Source of the DNA: Idiomarina sp. A28L
GTDB taxonomy: Bacteria; Pseudomonadota; Gammaproteobacteria; Enterobacterales; Alteromonadaceae
NCBI RefSeq assembly: GCF_000218785.1
Contig: NZ_AFPO01000020.1
Span: forward strand, 62,001 to 126,000
DNA: 64,000 nt
Direction of reading: 5' to 3'
Of the stretch, positions 9,796 to 17,325 are shown one piece after another (the first letter of the stretch is position 1; each line of letters begins with the position of its first letter). A model generated the notes under the pieces. The model ran no database searches and was not told where the DNA came from. It saw nothing but the letters and a program-made list of their open reading frames with translations. The position numbers and the translations under genes are program-made.

Positions 9796-10005
9796 ATGAA
9801 CACTAAAAAAATTCATGATACCAAATTGCAATGCCCTCATTGCGGGCATAACATTCATCTGGATGTTGATCTTTCAGAAGAACAACAAAGTTTTGATGAT
9901 GAATGCCGTGCCTGTGGCGAGATTATATATCTGCATTTATACCGAAACGCAGCAGATGATCGGCTGCACTTACAAATCAGTTCGGGTGATGAACAATATT
10001 ATTAA
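9796..10005 (+). CDS. CPXCG-motif cysteine-rich small protein
   Basis: This 69-residue protein carries two knuckles, CPHCG and CRACG, that probably bind one zinc ion. It resembles the small gammaproteobacterial CPXCG family of unknown function. The start at 9796 (MNTKKIHD) has AAGGTG six bases upstream and suits the family length of about 60-70 residues. An in-frame ATG at 9772 lacks a ribosome-binding site. The rest is acidic, with a run of Glu, Gln and Asp between the knuckles. It is divergent from the EamA gene and convergent with ribE, with a 22-bp gap to the ribE stop. Confidence 0.75.
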   Translation: MNTKKIHDTKLQCPHCGHNIHLDVDLSEEQQSFDDECRACGEIIYLHLYRNAADDRLHLQISSGDEQYY

Positions 10006-10027
10006 CTGCTATAAGACAAATCGCAGA

Positions 10028-10648
10028 TTATAACTTTTGCGCAAGCACCCGCTTCACTGTTTCAACAATGGTAATCGTTTGTTGATCGGCTTCAATATTG
10101 ATTTTTTGCCCTTCCAGGGCTTCGCCAAGAATAGTTAGCGCTAATGTTTCCGGAATCAAGTGCAGCCAAAACCCACTTTCTTCTACCTCGCCTACCGTAA
10201 GGCTGGCACCATCGATGGCTACAAACCCTTTAGCTAGAATGTATTCTAGCCACTTCGGTTCAACCGATAGAAACATGCGGCAGTTATTTTCGCTATCAAC
10301 CCGTTGCGCTAAAGTGGCGGTAGTATGAATATGCCCAGAAACAATGTGGCCACCTAATTCACTACCGAAGCTTAATGAGCGCTCAAAATTAACGTTACTA
10401 CCCTGTTTCAATGCGCCTAAATTAGTGAGCCGTAATGTTTCATCAATGATATCAAAGCACACTAATGCTTCTGGCTCGCTTGCCGTAAAACTTACGACCG
10501 TGAGGCAGCATCCGTTAACGGCAATACTCGCGCCGGTTTCAATATTTTTTAGGTGCTTACTCGCAACCCTAAGTTCCAAGCGCCGAAATTGCCCTTGATC
10601 AGTGATCGTGTTAACCACTGCTTTCGTTTGAACTATACCCGTGAACAT
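10028..10648 (-). CDS. ribE: Riboflavin synthase, alpha subunit
   Basis: At 206 residues it starts MFTGIVQ, the hallmark of this family. It has two tandem lumazine-binding barrels (about 1-97 and 98-200), each with a G-H-[IV]-V-S-G-H or ligand-loop signature such as ELGGHIVSGHIH and AIDGASLTVGEV. The enzyme dismutates two 6,7-dimethyl-8-ribityllumazine molecules to riboflavin and the pyrimidine precursor. It stands alone, away from other rib genes, with no FMN riboswitch visible in the 56 bp before the divergent DUF3080 gene. Some organisms use the symbol ribC for this gene. Confidence 0.96.
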   Translation of the reverse strand: MFTGIVQTKAVVNTITDQGQFRRLELRVASKHLKNIETGASIAVNGCCLTVVSFTASEPEALVCFDIIDETLRLTNLGALKQGSNVNFERSLSFGSELGGHIVSGHIHTTATLAQRVDSENNCRMFLSVEPKWLEYILAKGFVAIDGASLTVGEVEESGFWLHLIPETLALTILGEALEGQKINIEADQQTITIVETVKRVLAQKL

Positions 10649-10704
10649 AAGTTTCCCGTGCTAATATTCTAGTAAATAAACATATTACCGAAGCGATAAA
10701 AACC

Positions 10705-11784
10705 ATGAGTTATAAGCAGAGTTTACCGCAAAGGATCATTAAAAGCATTGGCATCATTACGCTTAGTGCCTTTCTAAGCGGCTGTTTTGGCAGCGATGTT
10801 AATAAGGTATTTGAAGATTATCAAAATCGAGTTCAGCGTTTGATTGCTGAGCCGGCAGTGGCACCAGAAATTCCACAGGTTCCGCGCCAACCGGGCGTAA
10901 GTGATGTGCGGCAAGAAATCCCAGAGGGCAGCATCGGTTTGTTCGAAAGCATGCGCTTGAATCAATGCCGCGCTGGCCAATTAATCGCTCAACGCAACAG
11001 TTCATTGGGCCGGGTTCAATCAGTACAAGCACGAGTTCTATATGAAATCGAAATGATACCAGCGTTGGCTGATTGCCTGCAAAATACCGATATTGCTGAA
11101 TCTAACCTTGCTGAGGCGCTAACGCTCAGTTTAGAAGAAAAGATTAACAACCTTCCGCTGTGGATAGACCGTTTCTGGACAAGCGAACCAGCAATTCGAG
11201 ATACCTTTCGACCCGGCCGCAACCTTCGTGCGGTTGATGCGCAGAGTAATTTGCAAAAATCGCTAGCAGCGTTGGATTATTTCTCTAACTTATTTGCCGG
11301 TATTCTCGCTGATCCAGAAAAAATTGCGCTCGATCAAAACGAATGGCAGCTGCATATGGAAGCTCTGGGAACAGGAAAATCTATTCCTGAGTTGTTGCGC
11401 ACACAGCAGCATGTGGTGGGTTGGCTAAACGCACTGAATGAACAACTGGCCGCTGGAGCTAACGCATTAAGCTGTGTGAGTAACTCTGAAACAAGCAGTG
11501 GCCGCTCGTTCACGCCGCAAAATGCTGAATACATGCAGAATGTATTAAACGCTGTTTGGATAGAAAGATTACAGCCGGCACTTGCCCGTTGGGATAATGA
11601 ATACCGCCAAGTAGCGAGCACTACGATAAACATACAATCGCAAGTGATCAGTTCAGATTGGAATGAGTATTTAACTGCACTATTGGGCGAAGAAAGCTTT
11701 GGGGTAAAAAGCCGGCAGCTTGCACGTGTTCATGCCGAGGAATGGCAAGCATTTCTTGCTGCATGCAACCTTGAAGTGCGTTAA
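10705..11784 (+). CDS. DUF3080-family lipoprotein
   Basis: The protein has 359 residues. A lipoprotein signal occupies residues 1-27, ending LSAFLSGC, so Cys27 should be lipidated. FGSDVNKVFEDYQNRVQRL follows, the usual opening of DUF3080 proteins. The mature part is alpha-helical and rich in Gln, Leu and Trp. No catalytic motif is visible and the function of the family is unknown. The residues after Cys (Phe-Gly) do not include the Asp that would retain it in the inner membrane, so outer-membrane sorting is likely by the +2 rule. It is transcribed divergently from ribE and convergently with the lipid kinase gene. Confidence 0.8.
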   Translation: MSYKQSLPQRIIKSIGIITLSAFLSGCFGSDVNKVFEDYQNRVQRLIAEPAVAPEIPQVPRQPGVSDVRQEIPEGSIGLFESMRLNQCRAGQLIAQRNSSLGRVQSVQARVLYEIEMIPALADCLQNTDIAESNLAEALTLSLEEKINNLPLWIDRFWTSEPAIRDTFRPGRNLRAVDAQSNLQKSLAALDYFSNLFAGILADPEKIALDQNEWQLHMEALGTGKSIPELLRTQQHVVGWLNALNEQLAAGANALSCVSNSETSSGRSFTPQNAEYMQNVLNAVWIERLQPALARWDNEYRQVASTTINIQSQVISSDWNEYLTALLGEESFGVKSRQLARVHAEEWQAFLAACNLEVR

Positions 11785-11805
11785 CACTGGCTAGATATGC
11801 GTGCA

Positions 11806-12699
11806 CTAGCGGCGTAGCTGAATGCCTGCTGGAATAGTGCGAATAATCATCGGTGTTTTGCCTACATATTCACCATCAGCTTGCACTGGTAAATCAGGCG
11901 TTTGTATTTGCACCGCATGCAATTGCCCGCAATGAACCTTGGCATGATTCGCGTGCGTTCCCTTCATCACTTTATTTAAAATTCGAAAGCGTGTTAACCA
12001 GCCACATTTTTCAATGAAGCAATAGGCCAGCGTGCCATCATTCAAACTGGCATGGGGTGCGATATGCATTCCTGCCCCGAAAAACTGGTTGTTCGCCAGC
12101 GTTAACAAAAAACCAGGCCGCTGCGCTATTGCCATTACTTTTGTGTTGCTGCCAGCTAACGAAAAAGACCTCGCACGATAGCTACTAATAGCCCTTAATG
12201 CCGCCAATAAATAGCTTAGCTTTGGCCAAATTGATTTCTTGTTTCCCAAGCGCTGAACCAACTCGCCATCGAAACCAACACCGGCAACATTAATAAAATA
12301 GCGAGATCCTGCTTGGCCTACATCAATCGTTTTTGCGGGTGAATCGAGCGCTTGCTGCACCCATTCCTGAACTGCTTTATGCTGTTTTTCTGCAAACCAA
12401 CCCCGGGCAAAATCATTTCCAGTGCCACAGGGTATATAACCGATAGGTAAACGATATCCAATTAGGGCATTCACTGCTTGATGCAGCGTACCATCCCCCC
12501 CTAGCACAATTGCCTCGGTGCAATCCGCAATACTCGCACTCACCCCATCAATCGTTTTTTGCACATCGGGAAAGGTTTCAAAGTGAACATAAGCAAAACC
12601 GCGAGCATCAAGCTCATGAATAAGCACATTAAGTAAAACCCTTCGGCGTTTATTCGCCAAAGGGTTGAGGAAAATTAATATCTTTCGGGTGCTTGCCAC
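11806..12699 (-). CDS. Diacylglycerol kinase-family lipid kinase
   Basis: This is a diacylglycerol kinase catalytic-domain protein like E. coli YegS, here 297 residues. ILIFLNPLANKRR opens the nucleotide-binding domain, the GGDGT motif lies at about 67-71, and PCGTGNDFARG is the second conserved loop. The C-terminal half forms the beta-sandwich lipid-binding domain (NQFFGAGMHIAP, then QADGEY). The enzyme should phosphorylate a lipid hydroxyl on the membrane face; the exact lipid is unknown. The GTG start at 12699 is chosen because AGGAG lies seven bases before it. An ATG at 12732 would put that ribosome-binding site inside the gene. It stands as a single gene between two lipoprotein genes. 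Confidence 0.86.
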   Translation of the reverse strand: MASTRKILIFLNPLANKRRRVLLNVLIHELDARGFAYVHFETFPDVQKTIDGVSASIADCTEAIVLGGDGTLHQAVNALIGYRLPIGYIPCGTGNDFARGWFAEKQHKAVQEWVQQALDSPAKTIDVGQAGSRYFINVAGVGFDGELVQRLGNKKSIWPKLSYLLAALRAISSYRARSFSLAGSNTKVMAIAQRPGFLLTLANNQFFGAGMHIAPHASLNDGTLAYCFIEKCGWLTRFRILNKVMKGTHANHAKVHCGQLHAVQIQTPDLPVQADGEYVGKTPMIIRTIPAGIQLRR

Positions 12700-12797
12700 A
12701 GAATCTCTCCTAAACAGCTGAAACCTCAGCATATATCAGAGTGCTCTGCGATTCTAATAAAAGTAGATGAGCCCTATTGAAATCTGTGTGCTTTAGT

Positions 12798-13307
12798 TTA
12801 TTCAACCGGTGGCTGCAAGTTCTCAAATAATTCAGCGGCGTTATACGCTTGATCACTTTCAGGGATTTCACCTCGCCCCATGCGAATTTCTAAGTTTACC
12901 GCCACTTCTTTGCGGCCATCACCCAATGTCATGCCTAAATGATAGCTGCTGCGAGAGCGAAAACCGTAGCCAAAGCCAAATCCAAAATTGTTGTTGGTTA
13001 CGCGTTCCCGATCTACAAATGTTTCGCGGCTGGTAACTACAAACCACTCATATCCGTTCTCAAGAGTTAATTCACTGGCGCGAAGCATGGCATAGTCCAT
13101 TGCTGCGCCTGTATCATCGCCACGGGCTTTAAAGTTTACGCGGTACTGATTTTCCGTTAGTTGCCGCTCCGAATAACCAAAACCACCGCGCTCGGCCGCG
13201 CGATAATCGGGTTGCCCAGCACACGCACTGAGTAAAAGCGCCATGGTGACAACAATTACTTTACCAAAATGCCCTTGCATTAAATTCTGCTTCATAAATA
13301 TACGCAT
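12798..13307 (-). CDS. Small lipoprotein, CC0125/CC1285-like
   Basis: The protein has 169 residues. A signal ending LLLSAC marks a lipoprotein with the lipidated Cys near residue 29. The sequence GGFGYSERQLTENQYRVNF and the later ASELTLENGYEWFVV match what I recall of the CC0125/CC1285 lipoprotein family, whose function is unknown. A Gly- and Phe-rich stretch (NNNFGFGFGYGFRSRS) follows. The start at 13307 has GAGG six bases upstream. The in-frame ATG at 13319 overlaps that ribosome-binding site and is less likely. It is probably monocistronic. Confidence 0.6.
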   Translation of the reverse strand: MRIFMKQNLMQGHFGKVIVVTMALLLSACAGQPDYRAAERGGFGYSERQLTENQYRVNFKARGDDTGAAMDYAMLRASELTLENGYEWFVVTSRETFVDRERVTNNNFGFGFGYGFRSRSSYHLGMTLGDGRKEVAVNLEIRMGRGEIPESDQAYNAAELFENLQPPVE

Positions 13308-13446
13308 AGAATACCTCATAACTATTAAGCCAAAGCTACCTCTTGTTGCCAGTTGAAGCTTAGGATAAAAACGCTATAGCCAACTATCAGTGTAATGCAG
13401 ATTTACGAAAAAGATGGGGTGAGAGGCGTAAAGAAGGTGAAAAATA

Positions 13447-14016
13447 CTATAATCGAATACGCGCATTTGGGTTTAATCGTTGATGTTTTTCGCGCCAGTT
13501 CGGCATGAATTCATCCATAAACCTATAAAAGCGTGCATTGTGGCCTGCTTCGAGCAAATGCACTAACTCATGCACTAACACATATTCCAATAGATCTGGT
13601 TCTTTTGCCGCAAGCGCTAAACTTAACCATATTTTTTTTGTACGAATATTACAGCTGCCCCAGCGGGTTTTCATGTTTCGAATACCAAAGCTGCTCGCCT
13701 TAACCTGCATACGCGGCTCCCACAGCAACAATAATTCACTAATACGCTGCCGCATAGGCTCTCGCAGTGGCTCTAAATCTTTTTCCGGTTCTGATATTAA
13801 GAGCGCCTGTTCACTTATTCGCTGCTGATGTTGCCGAATCCATTCTTGCTTTTCAGCAATAAAACGCAAAACATCTTCAACTCGCGCGCGGTGTGGCGCA
13901 GAAACTTTAACCTCACCCGTAGGGGCTAAAACACGCAACCGAATATTTTTCATTCGTTTGCGGGTAAGGCTGAAATAAATTCCGGCGTGTGTATGCTCAG
14001 TGGTTGATAACGGCAA
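13447..14016 (-). CDS. YgjP-type zinc metallopeptidase (DUF45)
   Basis: The protein has 189 residues. The zinc site HELVH (149-153) is followed by His159, and the upstream TRWGSC (118-123) is the signature of the YgjP/DUF45 family related to SprT-like metallopeptidases. No signal peptide is seen, so it is cytoplasmic. Substrates are not established. In some genomes the family sits with restriction systems, but here the neighbours are unrelated. The start is TTG with AGGTG four bases upstream. Confidence 0.85.
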   Translation of the reverse strand: MPLSTTEHTHAGIYFSLTRKRMKNIRLRVLAPTGEVKVSAPHRARVEDVLRFIAEKQEWIRQHQQRISEQALLISEPEKDLEPLREPMRQRISELLLLWEPRMQVKASSFGIRNMKTRWGSCNIRTKKIWLSLALAAKEPDLLEYVLVHELVHLLEAGHNARFYRFMDEFMPNWREKHQRLNPNARIRL

Positions 14017-14234
14017 GTAACACCTATTTATGGTTTAGAAAGATATTCGTATAATTACAAAAGTGATCTCAAAACGAAAACCTATTGTAAGGGTTAGTTA
14101 TACCTTGTTCCATTAGATTTGCCCTGACATACTAAAATCACCGAACCAATTACTGTATTGCACCATTCAATATTTGCCAATCGGCCTTGATGAGTATGCA
14201 AGATGAAAATGAATAAATCGGAGTTTTTCGCATT

Positions 14235-15167
14235 ATGGAAGTAACTGAACGTCCGAAATTTAAAGATCCAAAGCTCACCGCTAAAGGAGAGCGGCGCGCC
14301 AGCGTTGAATTGAGAAACTTACACACCCTATGGTTCAATACAGGAACGCGCTGTAATTTAACCTGCGAAAATTGTTACATCGAATCATCACCCGAAAACG
14401 ACCGTTTGGTGTATCTAGACGTATCGGATGTGGAGCCCTACCTCACCGAGATCAAACAAACGAATTTACCTACTAAAGAGATTGGTTTTACCGGTGGTGA
14501 GCCATTCCTTAACCCAAAAATGGCGGATATTTTAGAAGCCACGTTAGCGCAAGGATTTGAAGTTTTAGTGCTCACCAACGCAATGCGCTTCAAACCACGC
14601 CTGCAACAACGTTTATTGGCAATGAACAACGCTTTTCCAAACAAAATAACAATGCGAATTAGCATTGACCACCACTCACAAACGCTACACGAAGAAGAAC
14701 GTGGAACCGGTTCTTGGCAGCCTATGATTGAGGGTATGCAATGGCTTGCCGAAAACAAGTTTCAAATTGATGTAGCTGGCCGCACACGCTGGGGTGATGA
14801 TGAAAAAGAACTTCGTAAAGGCTACGAACAACTGTTCACAGAACTTGGAATCAACTTAAACGCTTGGGATCAACATCATTTAGTGCTGTTCCCAGAAATG
14901 GATGAAAAAGCGCCAGTACCAGAAATTACCACCGAATGTTGGGGCATTCTTGGCGTGAACCCCGATGCAATGATGTGTGCAAGCTCACGAATGGTTGTAA
15001 AACATAAAGGCGATAGCACTACCAGTGTTATGGCCTGCACCCTACTTGCCTACGATCAGCAATTTAATCTCGGCACAACCCTTGCCGAGGCTTCAGGCGC
15101 CGTTCCGCTTAATCATCCACACTGTGCAAAATTTTGTGTTCTTGGCGGGGGTTCTTGTAGTGCTTAA
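14235..15167 (+). CDS. Radical SAM enzyme with C-terminal cysteine cluster
   Basis: This 310-residue protein has the radical SAM motif at Cys40, Cys44 and Cys47 (CNLTCENC), which holds the 4Fe-4S cluster that cleaves S-adenosylmethionine to a 5'-deoxyadenosyl radical. The SAM-binding GGEP motif is at 87-90. Six more cysteines (235, 248, 268, 297, 301, 308) suggest a SPASM-like auxiliary cluster, as in enzymes that modify peptides or sugars. The gene converges on, and overlaps by 59 bp, a glycosyltransferase of the rSAM-associated family TIGR04282. That transferase is followed upstream in its operon by TIGR04283 and an MTAP-like phosphorylase. A function in one pathway is therefore likely, but the substrate is unknown. 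GGAG lies 11 bases before the ATG. Confidence 0.88.
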   Translation: MEVTERPKFKDPKLTAKGERRASVELRNLHTLWFNTGTRCNLTCENCYIESSPENDRLVYLDVSDVEPYLTEIKQTNLPTKEIGFTGGEPFLNPKMADILEATLAQGFEVLVLTNAMRFKPRLQQRLLAMNNAFPNKITMRISIDHHSQTLHEEERGTGSWQPMIEGMQWLAENKFQIDVAGRTRWGDDEKELRKGYEQLFTELGINLNAWDQHHLVLFPEMDEKAPVPEITTECWGILGVNPDAMMCASSRMVVKHKGDSTTSVMACTLLAYDQQFNLGTTLAEASGAVPLNHPHCAKFCVLGGGSCSA

Positions 15168-15843
15168 GCCATTCAAACATGGCTAATTGGCCGGGAACCC
15201 GCATGGTTTCCGGTACCTTTTCTAGTTCTTCTTGCATAACCAATAAATCAGCGGCCACATCAACATCCATTAGTGGTTTTAACGCCGCGGAATGGTTCGG
15301 TAACTTCGCCTGAAAAACCGAACGCGTTTTGCTCGTGCTCCAAGGTACATTTTGCCAAACCGAACGGGCAATATCTCTGCGGCCAGCAAATAGGTAATAA
15401 CCACCATCGTGAGCTGGCCCAAAGGTAAACTCATGATCAACCAACGCCGATAAAACCGAAGAGAATTGCTGTTCACAAAGTTGCGGCGTATCCGCACCAA
15501 TCAAGATAACTTGCGAAAATTGTTGGCGAAGTTCATTGTAAACTTGGCTTTGTCGTTCCCCTAAATCTCCTGGGCCCGTCCACAAGCGTTGTTGGTTCTG
15601 CCAAAGTGGGTTATTTAATTCAGCTTCTTCTGCTATCGCCCAAAATGGTTCAATACCTAAGCTTTTTTTTATTTGCGCAAGCTGTTGCTCAACCGCAGCA
15701 ACACTCAAATGGTAAAATTCTGCCGCGGCTACGGCACCAATACCAACCGCTAACCGTGTTTTCAACGGAGATACACCAGGCGTTTTCACGAAAACGGCTA
15801 CGGCGGTTGTATTCTCTTTATCTGGCTTCACTGTTACTGCCAC
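15109..15843 (-). CDS. TIGR04282/DUF2064-family glycosyltransferase
   Basis: The protein has 244 residues with a GT-A-like nucleotidyl-sugar fold. The conserved blocks are FVKTPGVSPLKTRLA, GADTPQL, GPAHDGGYYLFA and VPWST. They match the family named rSAM/selenodomain-associated transferase 1, now called arsenosugar biosynthesis glycosyltransferase. The start is GTG and overlaps the end of the upstream TIGR04283 gene by 10 bp, so translation is probably coupled. The last 59 bp overlap the 3' end of the radical SAM gene on the other strand. The real acceptor is unknown; the arsenosugar name comes from gene neighbourhood in other bacteria. Confidence 0.85.
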   Translation of the reverse strand: MAVTVKPDKENTTAVAVFVKTPGVSPLKTRLAVGIGAVAAAEFYHLSVAAVEQQLAQIKKSLGIEPFWAIAEEAELNNPLWQNQQRLWTGPGDLGERQSQVYNELRQQFSQVILIGADTPQLCEQQFSSVLSALVDHEFTFGPAHDGGYYLFAGRRDIARSVWQNVPWSTSKTRSVFQAKLPNHSAALKPLMDVDVAADLLVMQEELEKVPETMRVPGQLAMFEWLKHYKNPRQEHKILHSVDD

Positions 15844-16463
15844 CTATTTTTCAACGTTAATTTCCAATAAATCCATTGATAGCGAAGGGTTAATCGCAGC
15901 CAGCCCTGCTGCTGATACTTGCGCGCGCTTGAACTTAGCGTACTTGTGATGCGATATATTTTCACACCATTAGTTTTCGCTGCTTGCACCAACAATAGAT
16001 CTTCGGCGTATTCTACATTTTCTGGATATCCACCAAGCTTCTCCCATAAACTACGTTGCATACAGAAGCCTTGATCACCGTAGGGTGCTCGAAATAATAC
16101 TGAACGAAGATTGGCACCCAGCGCATTTAAGCGTGCTAAACCACCCTCGCGAAACACGAGGTTAAAATAAAAGATAGTTGCAGGTGATGGATTTTTGTTG
16201 AGTGCCTGCATCAACGCCTTCACGTTCTCAGCTGTAATTCGAGAATCAGCATGCAGAAACCAAATGTAGCCATCGGCGCTATTCTCAGCACCCTGATTCA
16301 GGCTTTTTGCTCGGCTTCCAGCCGAAACCACACTTACGCTCAGCTTTACCGACTGTTTTACAAACTCTGGTTGTAAATGTTCGATATCACCAAGCAGTTG
16401 TGTATGTTGAGTTTCATCCGGAGCTACCGGAATCACTATGCTAAGCTTAACGTTATCAGCCAC
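15834..16463 (-). CDS. TIGR04283-family glycosyltransferase (GT2)
   Basis: This is a 209-residue family 2 glycosyltransferase. LSIVIPVAPDE opens the nucleotide-binding strand, GSRAKSLNQGA and WFLHADSR follow the sugar-nucleotide site, and APYGDQGFCM and EDLLLV form the acceptor-side motifs. This is the rSAM/selenodomain-associated transferase 2 family, usually found beside TIGR04282. The GTG start overlaps the phosphorylase stop by 8 bp and the 3' end overlaps the next gene by 10 bp, indicating one operon with coupled translation. The protein is slightly short and ends in a basic, Trp-rich tail that may touch the membrane. The sugar and acceptor are unknown. Confidence 0.87.
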   Translation of the reverse strand: MADNVKLSIVIPVAPDETQHTQLLGDIEHLQPEFVKQSVKLSVSVVSAGSRAKSLNQGAENSADGYIWFLHADSRITAENVKALMQALNKNPSPATIFYFNLVFREGGLARLNALGANLRSVLFRAPYGDQGFCMQRSLWEKLGGYPENVEYAEDLLLVQAAKTNGVKIYRITSTLSSSARKYQQQGWLRLTLRYQWIYWKLTLKNRWQ

Positions 16464-17304
16464 GCAACACGCTCAGCCATTCACGCTGTTCAGCCGAGAG
16501 CGCTTCATCAGGTGTCATTACCGCCATAGCTAAAGCATTTTTTGCTAGCGGAGAGCGAGCTTGCAATGGCGCTTTTAGCAAGGCTTCAATAACTTTTAAG
16601 CCCTGCTGTAATGTTGCCGCATAAGTTTCCAGGAACTTCTCTACACTTACGTGTTGCTCAGGGTCTTCTAACCAACAATCGTAATCAGTAACTAAACACA
16701 GTGTGCAATACGCCAACTGTGCTTCTCGGGCTAAAAACACTTCTGGAACATTAGTCATGCCCACTAAATCGCAACCCGCCGCATTCCGTAAAAAGAAGCT
16801 TTCCGCCTGAGTTCCTAATCTAGGGCCTTCAACACAACCATAAGTTTGCCCGGTGTGTAACGCTACACCGGCGTTATTTGCTGCATTTTGCAAATCGCTC
16901 ACTAGGTTTGGGCATACTGGTTCGGCGGTGCTCACGTGTGCGGCTATACCATTACCGAAAAATGAACGTTCACGCAGCCCGCGGGTATGATCAAAATACT
17001 GTTTGGGTACCACTAAAGCGCCCGGCGGTAATTCCATGCGCAAACTACCCACCGCAGAAACCCCAAGTACATGAGATGCACCAAGTTTTTTTAACGCAAA
17101 AATATTCGCTCGATAATTCACTTCGTGGGGCAAGCGAGCATGGCCAGCGCCATGCCGAGAGAGGAATAGAATTCTTTGCCCGTGCAGCTTTCCTTCAACA
17201 ACTGGTGCAGAAGGGTTGCCAAAAGGGGTTTCTATATCATGCTCTTGAATAAGCTCTAATCCCTGAAGGGAATACAACCCAGAACCACCAATAATTGCCA
17301 GCAT
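16456..17304 (-). CDS. MTAP-family purine nucleoside phosphorylase
   Basis: The protein has 282 residues. IIGGSGLY, SRHGAGHARLPHEVNYRAN, EGPRLGTQAE and VGMTNVPEVFLARE are the phosphate and nucleoside sites of the methylthioadenosine phosphorylase family. TDYDCW matches the adenine-contacting segment of human MTAP, where Asp220 and Asp222 recognise the base. This favours a 6-aminopurine over hypoxanthine. The enzyme would split a 5'-modified adenosine and phosphate into adenine and a 5-modified ribose 1-phosphate. It may simply salvage methylthioadenosine. Its position directly before two rSAM-associated glycosyltransferases suggests it could instead process a 5'-deoxyadenosyl product (inference). 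AAGGA precedes the ATG. Confidence 0.87.
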   Translation of the reverse strand: MLAIIGGSGLYSLQGLELIQEHDIETPFGNPSAPVVEGKLHGQRILFLSRHGAGHARLPHEVNYRANIFALKKLGASHVLGVSAVGSLRMELPPGALVVPKQYFDHTRGLRERSFFGNGIAAHVSTAEPVCPNLVSDLQNAANNAGVALHTGQTYGCVEGPRLGTQAESFFLRNAAGCDLVGMTNVPEVFLAREAQLAYCTLCLVTDYDCWLEDPEQHVSVEKFLETYAATLQQGLKVIEALLKAPLQARSPLAKNALAMAVMTPDEALSAEQREWLSVLRG

Positions 17305-17325
17305 GTAATTTCCTTTAAATTTTAT

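Noticed and set aside
10649-10704. FMN riboswitch before ribE
   Set aside because: The gap is only 56 bp, too short for the element, and none of its conserved core sequences is seen.
14235-15167. Radical SAM gene as ArsS itself
   Set aside because: It lacks the C-terminal Cys-rich/selenocysteine domain arrangement expected for TIGR04167 and no arsM is near; the cysteine spacing looks SPASM-like instead.
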